Source: Pseudomonas jinjuensis
GTDB lineage: Bacteria > Pseudomonadota > Gammaproteobacteria > Pseudomonadales > Pseudomonadaceae
Direction of reading: 5' to 3'
Length of the DNA: 64,000 bases
Assembly (NCBI RefSeq): GCF_900103845.1
Contig: NZ_FNIJ01000001.1
Coordinates: 367,659-431,658 of the forward strand
The position numbers were made by a program, and so were the translations under genes. Positions 18,301 to 27,502 of the stretch are shown here, piece after piece. Under the pieces are notes generated by a model, which saw nothing but the letters and a program-made list of their open reading frames with translations, did not search any database and was not told the origin of the DNA. Within the stretch, counting starts at the first letter, position 1; every line of letters starts with the position of its first letter.

Positions 18301-21130
18301 CGAGTCCGCCACCTGCCCGAAAGCCAGGGAACACCCGTTCTTCGGCAACTATGGCCGGGCCGACTGGCTGGGTGCGCGCACCGCCATGCAGCGCTGGTTC
18401 GCCGACCCGGTGGTGAACACCCGTGGCGTCGACCGTGGCCTGGGCAACATCTTCACCCACGACCACTTCGGCCCGTCCACCCACCAGCAACTCGGCCTCT
18501 ACGCCACGGTGCTGGCGGAACCGGCCGGCTCGACCTGGGCCCACTCGGAAACCGGCGAGCCGCTGTACACCCGGCATGACGGCGGGCCGACCTCGTGGCA
18601 GGCGACCATCACCGCTGGCGACCTGGACGGCGACGGCAGGAACGACAGCTTCCGCGAGTTCTTCCTGGAGTTCACCGACTTCCAGCACGCCTACGAGGCC
18701 GGCGTGTACGTCGGCGCCGGGCCGGGCGGCATCCCCGACCGCAACGCCTTCCCGGCGACCAGCGAGACCTTCCGCTATGCCCTCAACCCGCCGGTGCGCG
18801 ACCAGCAGGGCACCCTGATCGATGGCGTGGTGGAACTGCAGGGCGGGCTGAAACCCGGCTGTCCGCAGCGTCCATGCCCGCAGGTCATCGATGTCGAATC
18901 GCCCGGCATCTTCACCGTCAACTTCCGCAACGAGCCGCTCGGCCTGCGCGTCTACGACCCGCTGAAGACCGGCCCGGACGGCAAGCCGGGGATGCAGGCC
19001 GACGGTTATGCCGGCGACCTCGCCTACGCCCTGCAGAGCCGCACCGACCGCAAGATCGACGTGCTGAACAAGCGGCCCAGCGAGATCGCTGCGGCGGTCG
19101 GCCCCACCGGCGGCACCACGCTGTTCCCGCCGCACATCAACCTGGGCGACGAGCCGGGCGATCCGTTCACCCCGATGCTGCGCGCCTACACCGGCGACAA
19201 CGTGCGCCTGCGGGTGAATGCCGGTGGCTACGAGGAGGAACACAACCTCACCCTGCATGGCGTGAAGTGGCTGCACCAGGGTACCGGCTACGGCAACAGC
19301 TCCAACTCCGGCTGGCGTTCGGCGCAGATGGCCGGCATCTCCGAGCAGTTCGGCTTCATCGCCCCGGTGGCGATGCTGTCCAGCTCGGAGGGCGAGACCG
19401 CCGACTACCTGTACTCCATCGATGCCTCGCTGGAGGGCTACTGGAACGGCGTGTGGGGCGTGATGCGCAACTACGCCACGCCGCGTCCGGACCTGTCGCC
19501 GCTGGTGAACAACCCGCGTCCGCTGGTGGCGCGCAACACCACCGCGTTCGACGGCATCTGCCCGCGGTTCACGCCGAACCCCACCGGCATCGGCAGCCGG
19601 CCGACGGTGAAGCGCAACTTCGAGGTGGTGGCGGCGCTGGCCAACGACATCCTCGGCAACCCGCTGAACCTCACCATCGGCGACCCGCTGTACACCGGCC
19701 AGCACGTAGGCGGCCCGCTCAAGGCGGACGGCGGCACGCTGGTCTACAACCCGCGCCAGGTGAGCATCCCGCAGGTGACCGTGGTCGAGCCGGAGGAGGG
19801 CGAGGTGATCACCATCGGCGGTCATTCCGGCCCGCTGCATGACCCGACCGCGATCATGTACGTGCGCAAGGCGGACCTCGACCCGGCCACCGGCAAGCTC
19901 AAGCCGGGCGTGCCGATCGAGCCGCTGACCCTGCGGGTGAACGCCGGCGACTGCATCAGCATCACCCTGGAGAACCGCCTGCCGACAGTGATGCCGGACC
20001 TGCCGACCATGGCCGCGCTGCACCCGGTGGTGAAGCGCGACCGCTTCGGCCAGCACGGCGCCACCAGCTTCGGCAACAACCTGCTGCGTCCGTCCAGCCA
20101 CGTCGGCCTGCATGCGCAGCTGCTGGCCTACGACGTGACCAAGTCGGACGGCGCCAACGTCGGCCGCAACAACGTGCAGACCGTGCCGCCGCGCGCCGGC
20201 AGCAGCGGCGCGTATCCGACCCGCAGCTACCAGTACTACGCGGGGCACCTGGAGCGCGAAGGCAAGCCGGCCACCCAGGCCGGGCGCAACGTCGACAACA
20301 TCATCGCCACTCCGGTGGAGTTCGGCGCCCTCAACCTGACTCCGGCCGACGTCATCAAGCAGCCGCAGAAAGGCCTGGCCGGCACCATCGGCGTGATGCC
20401 GCAGGCATCCACCTGGACCGAGGACACCAGCTCGCGGGCCAGTGCCACGGTGAAACCGGCGGCGCCGGGCGTGCCGTACCGCGACTTCCTCACGGTCTGG
20501 CAGAAGGCGCTGAACATGCGCTGGGCCGACGGAACCCCGGTGCAGAACTCGGCGGCGGAAGGGCTGGGCATCGCCGCCGACCCGCAGGACAACTCCAACA
20601 TGGCGATCAACTACCGGACCGAGCCGATGTGGTTCCGCTTCGGCCTGGCGCCGGACGCGCCGTTCGGCCGCGCCCAGGGCTTCGGCCTGGCGGACGTGCC
20701 CAACGCGCACATGGCCTACGCCAATGCGCTGGTGGGCGGCGATCCGGTGACGCCGATCCTGCGGGTGAAACCGGGGCAGCCGTTCCGCACCCATGTGCTG
20801 ATGGCCACCGGCAGCAACCGTGGCACCACCTTCGCGCTCGCCGGCCACCTGTGGGCGTCCAACCCCTTCCAGGCGGAGAAATCGGATGTCGAGGGCTATC
20901 CGCAGTACCCGACCGGGGTCAGCTCGACGCGCTTCGGCCTCAACCCGATGGCGCTCTATATCGGCGCCCAGGAAAGCATCCTGCCGGCCACCCACCTCAG
21001 CCTGATGTTCCCCAGTGCCGGGGGCGCCAACGCGGTTCCGGGGGACTACCTGTTCCGCGACTACGCCGGTTTCGGCAACCTCTCGGGGCTGTGGGGCATC
21101 CTGCGGGTGAGCGACGAACCGGTGCAGTGA
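15329..21130 (+). CDS. Giant multicopper oxidase 2 (MnxG/MofA-like)
   Basis: 1933-aa paralogue of the preceding oxidase with the same motif order: HLHSHQW, the type-1 site HCHFYPHFAQGM (His543, Cys544, His545), GQHIHLP and THDHFGPSTH. I place the start at 15329 (MRQTNIHRQAAARW), not at the in-frame ATG 15284, because 15284 lies inside the -12 element of the promoter and 15329 has a GGGAGGGGAGGG site 11 bases upstream. The signal peptide ends near AEEAQAAAAS. The acidic loop after LLAFQANPN is the most acidic of the three, with runs of Glu. It appears closer to oxidase 3 than to oxidase 1, including at silent positions. Likely periplasmic copper loading and outer-membrane export; a role in Mn(II) or another extracellular oxidation is inferred. 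Confidence 0.87.
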   Translation: MRQTNIHRQAAARWSGTGFMALACLFAAGEAEEAQAAAASCQRTLVANVVALDQPLMFNRLGAQNANGMMFALRSDVVDDQGVPLSRGGAAVPGKVSLRPDKRPRPLVLRLAAGECLQVNLHNLLAFQANPNSDHDEFEEEEGELEEENQGENSFKVDDQVTDRHVGFLANGMQAVNSIEDISANVGRNGNFLVAPGNSRSYTLYAEREGAFAVGSQGATFGGEGTAGNVGNGLFAQVVVMPKKGRAYRNTLTEEEMRLATTGRTAAGQPVIDYEARYPNREPWIAEGKAGLPIINMVNGTEIVASDSDAIVMGPEADGSFPSSTYPLESKGKRNPALPNRLEPFRDFAVMFHDENAVTQAFPGYWADPVFGHVLEAGRDSFMINYGAGGIGAEILANRLGVGPMHDCLSCAYEEFFLSAHTVGDIAQLVDVPANVGLENLTPGQTPPPEATGVKASMVLYPAEPSNVNHSYLGDFVKIHNTHQGYEHHIFHLHSHQWLYNPNDDNSDYIDSQAIGPGAAYLYEIANGGSGNRNRVSGDAIYHCHFYPHFAQGMWAMWRVHDVFEEGTRLAVSQEGEDGFHDTPFALRSGLPAPGARALSDGEIIAGTPIPAIVPLPGKALPPMPGKVSVVPKLGERMVADDDGGDGETVVGAIGSLAQVDRSPENYNADGSLKNPGYPFWIGGMEATVGQRAPTPPLDMLTPQKAQQLRDSGNPLWVNLDPNQVAGWDGGLPRHALDGVAAGGEAAVTTTPLDFSKELLRARAVFFPEEGTDVEQAAMAFHAKLEHPSYKLLPGQPPMPAAFRTNGAPPVAGAPFYEPCMDDRQKRLTSAAGAGLFHSGEGLAAVSFAGSSQYTADNPRVYKVANIQFDAVFNKVGYHYPQTRTIALWEDAWPTITKQKAPEPLVMRLNTFDCAMLQQTNLIPSYYEMDDYQVRTPTDVIGQHIHLPKWDLTSADGSANGWNYEDGVLSPASVVERIHAIREFNQCADGVESATCPKAREHPFFGNYGRADWLGARTAMQRWFADPVVNTRGVDRGLGNIFTHDHFGPSTHQQLGLYATVLAEPAGSTWAHSETGEPLYTRHDGGPTSWQATITAGDLDGDGRNDSFREFFLEFTDFQHAYEAGVYVGAGPGGIPDRNAFPATSETFRYALNPPVRDQQGTLIDGVVELQGGLKPGCPQRPCPQVIDVESPGIFTVNFRNEPLGLRVYDPLKTGPDGKPGMQADGYAGDLAYALQSRTDRKIDVLNKRPSEIAAAVGPTGGTTLFPPHINLGDEPGDPFTPMLRAYTGDNVRLRVNAGGYEEEHNLTLHGVKWLHQGTGYGNSSNSGWRSAQMAGISEQFGFIAPVAMLSSSEGETADYLYSIDASLEGYWNGVWGVMRNYATPRPDLSPLVNNPRPLVARNTTAFDGICPRFTPNPTGIGSRPTVKRNFEVVAALANDILGNPLNLTIGDPLYTGQHVGGPLKADGGTLVYNPRQVSIPQVTVVEPEEGEVITIGGHSGPLHDPTAIMYVRKADLDPATGKLKPGVPIEPLTLRVNAGDCISITLENRLPTVMPDLPTMAALHPVVKRDRFGQHGATSFGNNLLRPSSHVGLHAQLLAYDVTKSDGANVGRNNVQTVPPRAGSSGAYPTRSYQYYAGHLEREGKPATQAGRNVDNIIATPVEFGALNLTPADVIKQPQKGLAGTIGVMPQASTWTEDTSSRASATVKPAAPGVPYRDFLTVWQKALNMRWADGTPVQNSAAEGLGIAADPQDNSNMAINYRTEPMWFRFGLAPDAPFGRAQGFGLADVPNAHMAYANALVGGDPVTPILRVKPGQPFRTHVLMATGSNRGTTFALAGHLWASNPFQAEKSDVEGYPQYPTGVSSTRFGLNPMALYIGAQESILPATHLSLMFPSAGGANAVPGDYLFRDYAGFGNLSGLWGILRVSDEPVQ

Positions 21131-21158
21131 GGTGGCCGCGACGTAGGGCGGAGGACGT

Positions 21159-21247
21159 GTAGGAGCCAGCTTGCTGGCGATCCGTGGTTTCGACCGGCAC
21201 CCCATCACCTGGGGAAACACCGGATCGCGAGCAAGCTCGCTCCTACA
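21159..21247. repeat. REP pair after oxidase 2
   Basis: Two opposed Pseudomonas REP units: GTAGGAGCCAGCTTGCTGGC and, inverted, GCGAGCAAGCTCGCTCCTAC, separated by a ~40-base spacer. A shorter hairpin (GTGGATC..GATCCAC) follows at about 21280-21300. Typical of extragenic BIME elements. Confidence 0.8.
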
Positions 21248-21357
21248 AAAGCACCACCATTCCTGGGCCGCGTGGGCGGCCATGGTGGATCGATGAAGCG
21301 TGATCCACTCTACGTTGCCACAGAAATCGAGTTTGCCGAGGTTCGCCGATAGTGGGT

Positions 21358-21390
21358 GGGGGAAACCGGGTGGTTTCCCCCTTATTTTTT
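21358..21390 (+). terminator. G/C-block hairpin followed by a T-rich run, upstream of oxidase 3
   Basis: Perfect 10-bp stem GGGGGAAACC / GGTTTCCCCC with a GGGT loop, then TTATTTTTT. On the plus strand this looks like a Rho-independent terminator for oxidase 2, 227 bases after its stop. It also fits the GGGGA...TCCCC dyad seen upstream of the other cluster promoters, about 50 bases before the sigma-54 element at 21434, so it may serve as an activator site. Confidence 0.55.
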
Positions 21391-21433
21391 GGTTTGAATC
21401 CGCAAGTCACTGAATCCGCAAGAAAAAATCTGA

Positions 21434-21449
21434 TGGCATAGCGATTGCA
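21434..21449 (+). promoter_or_regulatory. Sigma-54 promoter of oxidase 3
   Basis: TGGCATAGCGATTGCA matches TGGCAC-N5-TTGCA at all but one specified base and has exact spacing. It predicts a transcript starting near 21461, 37 bases before the ATG at 21498. Confidence 0.8.
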
Positions 21450-21497
21450 CCTGGCCTGTTGCAGGACTGTGAATGCACAGCTCAGGGGAGACACGTC

Positions 21498-24400
21498 ATG
21501 CAAAGCCATCTATCGACTTTCAGGGACAGGGTCCTTGCCCGCTGGGGCGGCAAGGGACTGATGACCCTGGCGCTTCTGTTCGCAGGCGGTGAGGCGGAAG
21601 AAGCGCAAGCGGCAGCCAGCTGCGAACGCACCCTGGTCGCCAACGTGGTCGCGCTCGACCAGCCGCTCATGTTCAACCGCATGGGCGCGCAGAACATCAA
21701 CGGCATGATGTACGCCCTGCGCAGCGACGTGGTGGACGACCAGGGCGTGCCCCTGAGCCGCGGCGGCGCGGCGGTTCCCGGCAGGGTCAGCCTGCGCCCG
21801 GACAAGCGTCCGCGCCCGCTGGTGCTGCGCCTGGCCGCCGGCGAGTGCCTGCAGGTGAACCTGCAGAACCTCCTGGCCCTGCAGGCCAACCCCAACGGCA
21901 GCCACCCCGAGGGCGGGCTGGAAGAGCACGAGCCGGAACTCCTGCCGCTGGAAGCCAACGACCAGGTCGCCAACCGCTACGTCGGCTTCCACGTCAACGG
22001 CATGCAGGCGGTGAATTCCATCGAGGATGTCGCCGGCAACGTCGGCCGCAACGGCAATTACATGGTTCTGCCGGGCAGCAGCCGCAGCTACACCCTCTAC
22101 GCCGAGCGCGAAGGCGCCTTCGCCGTCGGCAACCCGGCCACCAGCTTCGGTGGCGAAGGCAGTGCCGGCAACGTCGGCAACGGCCTGTTCGCCCAGGTGG
22201 TGGTGCTGCCGAAGAAAGGCCGCGCCTACCGCAACACCCTGACCGAGGAAGAGATGCGCCTGGCCACCACCGGCCGCACCGCCACCGGCCAGCCGGTGAT
22301 CGACTACGAGGCGCGCTACCCGAACAGCGAGCCGTGGATCAGCGAAGGCCGGGCCGGGCTGCCGATCATCAACATGGTCAACGGCAGCGAGATCGTCGCC
22401 AGCAACAGCGATGCCCTGGTCATGGGCCCGGAGGCCGACGGCAGCTTCCCGCCGTCCACCTACCCGCTGGAAAGCAAGGGCAAGCGCAACCCGGCGCTGC
22501 CCAACCGACTGGAAGCCTTCCGCGACTTCGCCGTGATGTTCCAGGACGAGGCCGTGGTCACCCAGGCGTTCCCGGGTTTCTACGCGGACCCGGTGTTCGG
22601 CCACGTGCTGGAGCCGACCCGCGATTCCTTCTTCATCAACTACGGCTCCAACGCCATCGGCGCCGAGCTGATCGGCAACCGCCTGGGCGTCGGGCCGATG
22701 CACGACTGCCTGTCCTGCGCCTACGAGGAGTTCTTCCTCAGCGCGCATACCGTGGGCGATGCCGGCATGCTGGTGGACGTCCCGGCCAACGTCGGCCTGG
22801 AAACCCTGCCGCCCGGCCAGGCGCCGCCGCCGGAAGCCATCGGCATCAAGGCGAGCATGGCGCTGTATCCGGCCGAGCCGTCCAACGTCAACCACAGCTA
22901 CATCGGTGACTTCGTCAAGATCCACAACACCCACCAGGGCTACGAACACCACATCTTCCACCTGCATTCGCACCAGTGGCTGTTCAACCCCAACGACGAC
23001 AACTCCGACTACATGGACGCCCAGGCCATCGGCCCGGGTGGCGCCTACACCTACGAGATCGCCAACGGCGGTTCCGGCAACCGCAACCGCGTATCCGGCG
23101 ACTCCATCTACCACTGCCACTTCTATCCGCACTTCGCCCAGGGCATGTGGAACATGTGGCGGGTCCACGACGTCTTCGAGGAAGGCACCCAACTGGCGGT
23201 CTCCCAGGAAGGCGAGGACGGCTTCCACGACACCCCGTTCGCCCTGCGCAGCGGCCTGCCGGCGCCGGGCGCCCGCGCGCTGCCGGATGGCGAGATCATC
23301 GCCGGCACGCCGATTCCGGCCATCGTCCCGCTGCCGGGCAAGGCCATGCCGCCGATGCCGGGCAAGGTGAGCGTGGTGCCGAAGATCGGCGAACGGCTGG
23401 TGGCTGACGACGACGGCGAGGAAGGCGGCGACGACCATTCCAGCGTGATGGGCGCCATCGGCTCGCTGGCGAAGATCGACCGCAGCCCGGAGAACTACAA
23501 CGCCGACGGCAGCCTGAAGAACCCGGGCTACCCGTTCTGGATCGGCGGCATGGAAAGCAGCGTCGGCCAGCGTCCGCCGACCCCGCCGCTGGACATGCTC
23601 GACCCGGACAAGGCCCGCGCCCTGCGCGATTCCGGCAACCCGCTGTGGGCCAACCTCGACCCCGAGCAGGTGGCCGGCTGGGACGGCGGCCTGTCGCGGC
23701 ACGTGCTGGATGGCGTGGCCTCCGGCGGTGAAGCGGTGTTCGCCATGACCCACCTGGACTTCTCCAAGGAGATCACCCGCGCCAAGGCGATCTTCCTGCC
23801 GGAGGAGGGCACCGACGTCGAACAGGCCGCCATGGCCTACCACGCCAAGCCCGAGCACGCCAGCTACAAGCTGCTGCCGGGACAGCAGCCGCAGCCGGCG
23901 GCGTTCCGCACCAACGGCTCGGCGCCGGTGGCCGGTGCGCCGTTCTACGAGCCGTGCATGGATGACCGGCAGAAGCGCCTGACCCTGTCGGCCGGCGCCG
24001 GCCAGTTCTTCAGCGGCGAAAGCCTGGGCGCGATGAGCTTCAGCGGCGCCTCGCCGTTCAGCGCCGACCGCCCGCGCGTATACAAGGCCGCCAACATCCA
24101 GTTCGACGCGGTGTTCAACAAGGTCGGCTACCACTTCCCGCAGGCGCGCAGCGTCGCCCTGTGGGAGGACGCCTGGCCGATCATCACCAAGCAGAAGGCG
24201 CCGGAGCCGCTGGTCATGCGGATCAACACCTTCGACTGCGTGATGTACCAGCAGACCAACCTGATCCCGTCCTACTACGAGCTGGACGACTACCAGGTGC
24301 GCACCCCGACCGACGTGGTCGGCCAGCACATCCACCTGCCGAAGTGGGACGTGGTATCCGCCGACGGCGCCGCCAACGGCTGGAACTACGAGGATGGCGT

Positions 24401-27317
24401 GCTTTCCCCGGCCACCGTGGTCGAGCGCATCCATGCGATCCGCGAGTTCAACCAGTGCGCCGAAGGCGACGAGTCCGCCACCTGCCCGAAAGCCAGGCAG
24501 CACCCGTTCTTCGGCAACTACGGCCGCGGCGACTGGCTGGGTGCGCGCACCGCGATGCAGCGCTGGTTCGCCGACCCGGTGGTGAACGTCCGCGGCATCG
24601 ACCGTGGCCTGGGCAACATCTTCACCCACGACCACTTCGGCCCGTCCACCCACCAGCAGCTCGGCCTCTACGCCACGGTGCTGGCGGAACCGGCCGGTTC
24701 CACCTGGGCCCACTCGGAAACCGGGGAACCGCTGTACACCCGGCATGACGGCGGGCCGACCTCGTGGCAGGCGATGATCACCACCGGCGACCTGGACGGC
24801 GACGGCAAGAACGACAGCTTCCGCGAGTTCTTCCTCGAGTACAGCGACTTCCAGCATGCCTTCGAGGCCGGCGTGTATGTCGGCGCGGGGCCGGACGGCA
24901 TCCCCAACGGGGCGGCCTATCCGGTGACCACCGACACCTTCCGCTACACCATCAACCCGCCGGTGCGTGGCCAGCAGGGCACGCTGCTCGACGGCAACGT
25001 GGAGCTCAACACCAGCCGCCTGCCGTTCTGCCCGATCCGTCCCTGCCCGCAGGCGATCTCGGTGGACGACCCCGGCATGTTCACCGTCAACTACCGCAAC
25101 GAGCCGCTCGCCCTGCGCATCTACGATCCGCTCAAGGTCGGCCCGGACGGCAAGGCGGGCATGCAGGCCGACGGCGATGCCGGCGACCTCGCCTTCGCCC
25201 TGCAGAGCCGCACCGACCGCAGGATCGAGGCGCTCAACAAGCGGCCCAGCGAGGTGACCTACGCGGTCGGCCCCACCGGCGGCACCACCACCTTCCCGCC
25301 GCACATCAACCAGGGCGACGAGCCGGGCGATCCCTTCACCCCGATGCTGCGCGCCTACACCGGCGACAACGTGCGCCTGCGCGTCAACGCCGGCGGCTAC
25401 GAGGAGGAGCACAACGTCACCCTGCACGGCGTGAAGTGGCTGCACCAGGGCACCGGCTACGGCAGCAGTTCCAACTCGGGCTGGCGTTCGGCGCAGATGG
25501 TCGGTATATCCGAGCAGATGGGCTTCATCGCCCCGGTGGCGATGATGTCCAGCTCGGACGGCGACACCGCCGACTACCTGTACTCCATGGACGCCTCGCT
25601 GGAGGGCTACTGGAACGGCATCTGGGGCGTGATGCGCAACTACTCGACCCCGCGCACCGACCTGGCGGCGCTGCCGAACAACCCGCGGCCGCTGGTGGCG
25701 CGCAACACCACCGCGTTCGACGGCATCTGCCCGCGGGTCACGCCGAACCCCACCGGCATCGGCAGCCGGCCGACGGTGAAGCGCAACTTCGAGGTGGTGG
25801 CGGCGCTGGTCAACGACATCCTGCCCAACCCGCTGGGCCTGACCATCGGCGATCCGGCCCGTCCGACCGAGCACGTCGGCGGCCCGCTCAACCCGAACGG
25901 CGGCACCCTGGTGTACAACCCGCGTCCGGTGAGCATCCCGCAGGTGACCATCGTCGAGCCGGAGGAGGGCGAGGTGATCACCATCGGCGGGCAGTCCGGT
26001 CCGTTGCATGACCCGACCGCGATCATGTACGTGCGCAAGGCCGATCTCGACCCGGCCACCGGCAAGCTCAAGCCGGGGGTACCGATCGAGCCGCTGACCC
26101 TGCGGGTGAACGCCGGCGACTGCATCAACGTCACCCTGGAGAACCGCCTGCCGACAGTGATGCCGGACCTGCCGACGCTCGCCACCATGCATGGCGTGGT
26201 CAAGCGCAACCGCTTCGACTCGCATGGCGCGACCACCTTCGGCAACAACCTGATGCGTCCTTCCAGCCACGTCGGCCTGCATGCGCAGCTGCTGGCCTAC
26301 GACGTGACCAAGTCGGACGGCGTCAACGTCGGCCGCAACTGGGTGCAGACCGTGCCGCCGCGCGCCGGCAGCAGCGGCGCCTGGCCGACCCGCAGCTACC
26401 AGTACTACGCGGGTCACCTGGAGCGCGAAGGCAAGCCGGTCACCCAGTCCGGGCGCAACGTCGACAACATCATCGCCACTCCGGTGGAGTTCGGTGCCCT
26501 CAACCTGTCGCCGGCCGACGTCATCAAGCAGCCGCAGAAAGGCCTGGCCGGCGCCATGGGCGTGATGCCGCTGGCATCCACCTGGACCGAGGACACCAAT
26601 TCGCGGGCCAACGCCACGGTGAAACCGGTGGCGCCGGGCGTGCCGTACCGCGACTTCACCATGGTCTGGCAGAAGGCGCTGAACATGCGCTGGGCCAACG
26701 GCGCGCCGGTGGAGAACATCGCCGCGGAGGGCGCGGGTCTGGCCACCGACCCGCAGGACAACACCAACATGGCGATCAACTACCGGACCGAACCGCTGTG
26801 GTACCGCTTCGGCGTCGCTCCGGACTCGCCGTTCCCGAGCGCCCAGGGCTTCGGCCTGGCGGACATCGTCGACGCGCACATGGCGCACAGCAACGCCCTG
26901 GTGGGCGGCGATCCGCTCACCCCGGTGCTGAAGGTCAAGCCTGGCCAGCCGTTCCGCATGCACATCCTGATGGGCATCGGTGGCAGCCGCGGCACCACCT
27001 TCCAGCTCGGCGGCCACGTCTGGGCGTTCAACCCCTACCAGTCGGAGAAGACCGATGGCGAGGGCTACGCGATGTATCCGACCGGGGTCAGCTCGACCCG
27101 CTTCGGCTACAACCCGCTGTCCAAGTACATCGGTGCCCAGGACAGCGTCCTGCCGGCGTCCCACCTCAGCCTGATGTTCCCCAGCGCGGGTGGCGTCAAC
27201 GCGGTGCCGGGCGACTACCTGTTCCGCGACTATGCTGGATTCGGGAATCTCTCCGGACTGTGGGGCATCCTGCGGGTGAGCGACGAACCCGACCCGGCGC
27301 AGGTGCCGGTGCGGTGA
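21498..27317 (+). CDS. Giant multicopper oxidase 3 (MnxG/MofA-like)
   Basis: 1939-aa third tandem paralogue. The start at 21498 (MQSHLSTFRDRVLARW) has GGGGAG upstream and follows the predicted transcript start; the longer open frame begins before it. The signal peptide ends around EEAQAAAS. Motifs as in the others: HLHSHQW, HCHFYPHFAQGM (His539, Cys540, His541, axial Met), GQHIHLP, THDHFGPSTH and a C-terminal GNLSGLWGILRV. The loop after LLALQANPN is shorter and less acidic (EEHEPELLPLE) than in oxidase 2. It ends with a slightly longer tail (DEPDPAQVPVR). Followed by the beta-propeller/SCO operon. Confidence 0.88.
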   Translation: MQSHLSTFRDRVLARWGGKGLMTLALLFAGGEAEEAQAAASCERTLVANVVALDQPLMFNRMGAQNINGMMYALRSDVVDDQGVPLSRGGAAVPGRVSLRPDKRPRPLVLRLAAGECLQVNLQNLLALQANPNGSHPEGGLEEHEPELLPLEANDQVANRYVGFHVNGMQAVNSIEDVAGNVGRNGNYMVLPGSSRSYTLYAEREGAFAVGNPATSFGGEGSAGNVGNGLFAQVVVLPKKGRAYRNTLTEEEMRLATTGRTATGQPVIDYEARYPNSEPWISEGRAGLPIINMVNGSEIVASNSDALVMGPEADGSFPPSTYPLESKGKRNPALPNRLEAFRDFAVMFQDEAVVTQAFPGFYADPVFGHVLEPTRDSFFINYGSNAIGAELIGNRLGVGPMHDCLSCAYEEFFLSAHTVGDAGMLVDVPANVGLETLPPGQAPPPEAIGIKASMALYPAEPSNVNHSYIGDFVKIHNTHQGYEHHIFHLHSHQWLFNPNDDNSDYMDAQAIGPGGAYTYEIANGGSGNRNRVSGDSIYHCHFYPHFAQGMWNMWRVHDVFEEGTQLAVSQEGEDGFHDTPFALRSGLPAPGARALPDGEIIAGTPIPAIVPLPGKAMPPMPGKVSVVPKIGERLVADDDGEEGGDDHSSVMGAIGSLAKIDRSPENYNADGSLKNPGYPFWIGGMESSVGQRPPTPPLDMLDPDKARALRDSGNPLWANLDPEQVAGWDGGLSRHVLDGVASGGEAVFAMTHLDFSKEITRAKAIFLPEEGTDVEQAAMAYHAKPEHASYKLLPGQQPQPAAFRTNGSAPVAGAPFYEPCMDDRQKRLTLSAGAGQFFSGESLGAMSFSGASPFSADRPRVYKAANIQFDAVFNKVGYHFPQARSVALWEDAWPIITKQKAPEPLVMRINTFDCVMYQQTNLIPSYYELDDYQVRTPTDVVGQHIHLPKWDVVSADGAANGWNYEDGVLSPATVVERIHAIREFNQCAEGDESATCPKARQHPFFGNYGRGDWLGARTAMQRWFADPVVNVRGIDRGLGNIFTHDHFGPSTHQQLGLYATVLAEPAGSTWAHSETGEPLYTRHDGGPTSWQAMITTGDLDGDGKNDSFREFFLEYSDFQHAFEAGVYVGAGPDGIPNGAAYPVTTDTFRYTINPPVRGQQGTLLDGNVELNTSRLPFCPIRPCPQAISVDDPGMFTVNYRNEPLALRIYDPLKVGPDGKAGMQADGDAGDLAFALQSRTDRRIEALNKRPSEVTYAVGPTGGTTTFPPHINQGDEPGDPFTPMLRAYTGDNVRLRVNAGGYEEEHNVTLHGVKWLHQGTGYGSSSNSGWRSAQMVGISEQMGFIAPVAMMSSSDGDTADYLYSMDASLEGYWNGIWGVMRNYSTPRTDLAALPNNPRPLVARNTTAFDGICPRVTPNPTGIGSRPTVKRNFEVVAALVNDILPNPLGLTIGDPARPTEHVGGPLNPNGGTLVYNPRPVSIPQVTIVEPEEGEVITIGGQSGPLHDPTAIMYVRKADLDPATGKLKPGVPIEPLTLRVNAGDCINVTLENRLPTVMPDLPTLATMHGVVKRNRFDSHGATTFGNNLMRPSSHVGLHAQLLAYDVTKSDGVNVGRNWVQTVPPRAGSSGAWPTRSYQYYAGHLEREGKPVTQSGRNVDNIIATPVEFGALNLSPADVIKQPQKGLAGAMGVMPLASTWTEDTNSRANATVKPVAPGVPYRDFTMVWQKALNMRWANGAPVENIAAEGAGLATDPQDNTNMAINYRTEPLWYRFGVAPDSPFPSAQGFGLADIVDAHMAHSNALVGGDPLTPVLKVKPGQPFRMHILMGIGGSRGTTFQLGGHVWAFNPYQSEKTDGEGYAMYPTGVSSTRFGYNPLSKYIGAQDSVLPASHLSLMFPSAGGVNAVPGDYLFRDYAGFGNLSGLWGILRVSDEPDPAQVPVR

Positions 27318-27321
27318 GGAA

Positions 27322-27407
27322 GTAGGGCGGATGACGCCGCAGGCGTCATCCGCCATTCCCGGCTGCGATTCTTTCGGCGGATAACGCTGGCGCGTTATTC
27401 GCCCTAC
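27322..27407. repeat. REP pair after oxidase 3
   Basis: Opposed elements: a hairpin GTAGGGCGGATGACGCC..GGCGTCATCCGCC and an inverted partner GGCGGATAACGC..GCGTTATTCGCCCTAC. Extragenic BIME-type repeat occupying the first third of the gap 27318-27615. Confidence 0.75.
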
Positions 27408-27423
27408 GGGAGTCCTGATCAAG

Positions 27424-27449
27424 TGGGGAAAACCTGGGTCAATTCCCCA
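27424..27449. promoter_or_regulatory. TGGGGAA...TTCCCCA dyad upstream of the propeller operon
   Basis: Head-on TGGGGAA and TTCCCCA, 12 bases apart, with another CTCCCCAG at about 27462. They lie 50-80 bases upstream of the sigma-54 promoter at 27503. Confidence 0.5.
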
Positions 27450-27502
27450 ATCCTGTTTTCGCTCCCCAGAGCAACTCACTGAATTTCCTGGAAAAATGTC
27501 GA

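Noticed and set aside
10474-27479. Three very long minus-strand open frames (about 1540, 2010 and 1990 codons) opposite the oxidase genes
   Set aside because: They are antisense shadows caused by high GC at third positions. They read as low-complexity Arg/Ala/His/Val-rich sequence with no domain motifs or ribosome sites, while the plus strand has copper motifs, signal peptides and promoters.
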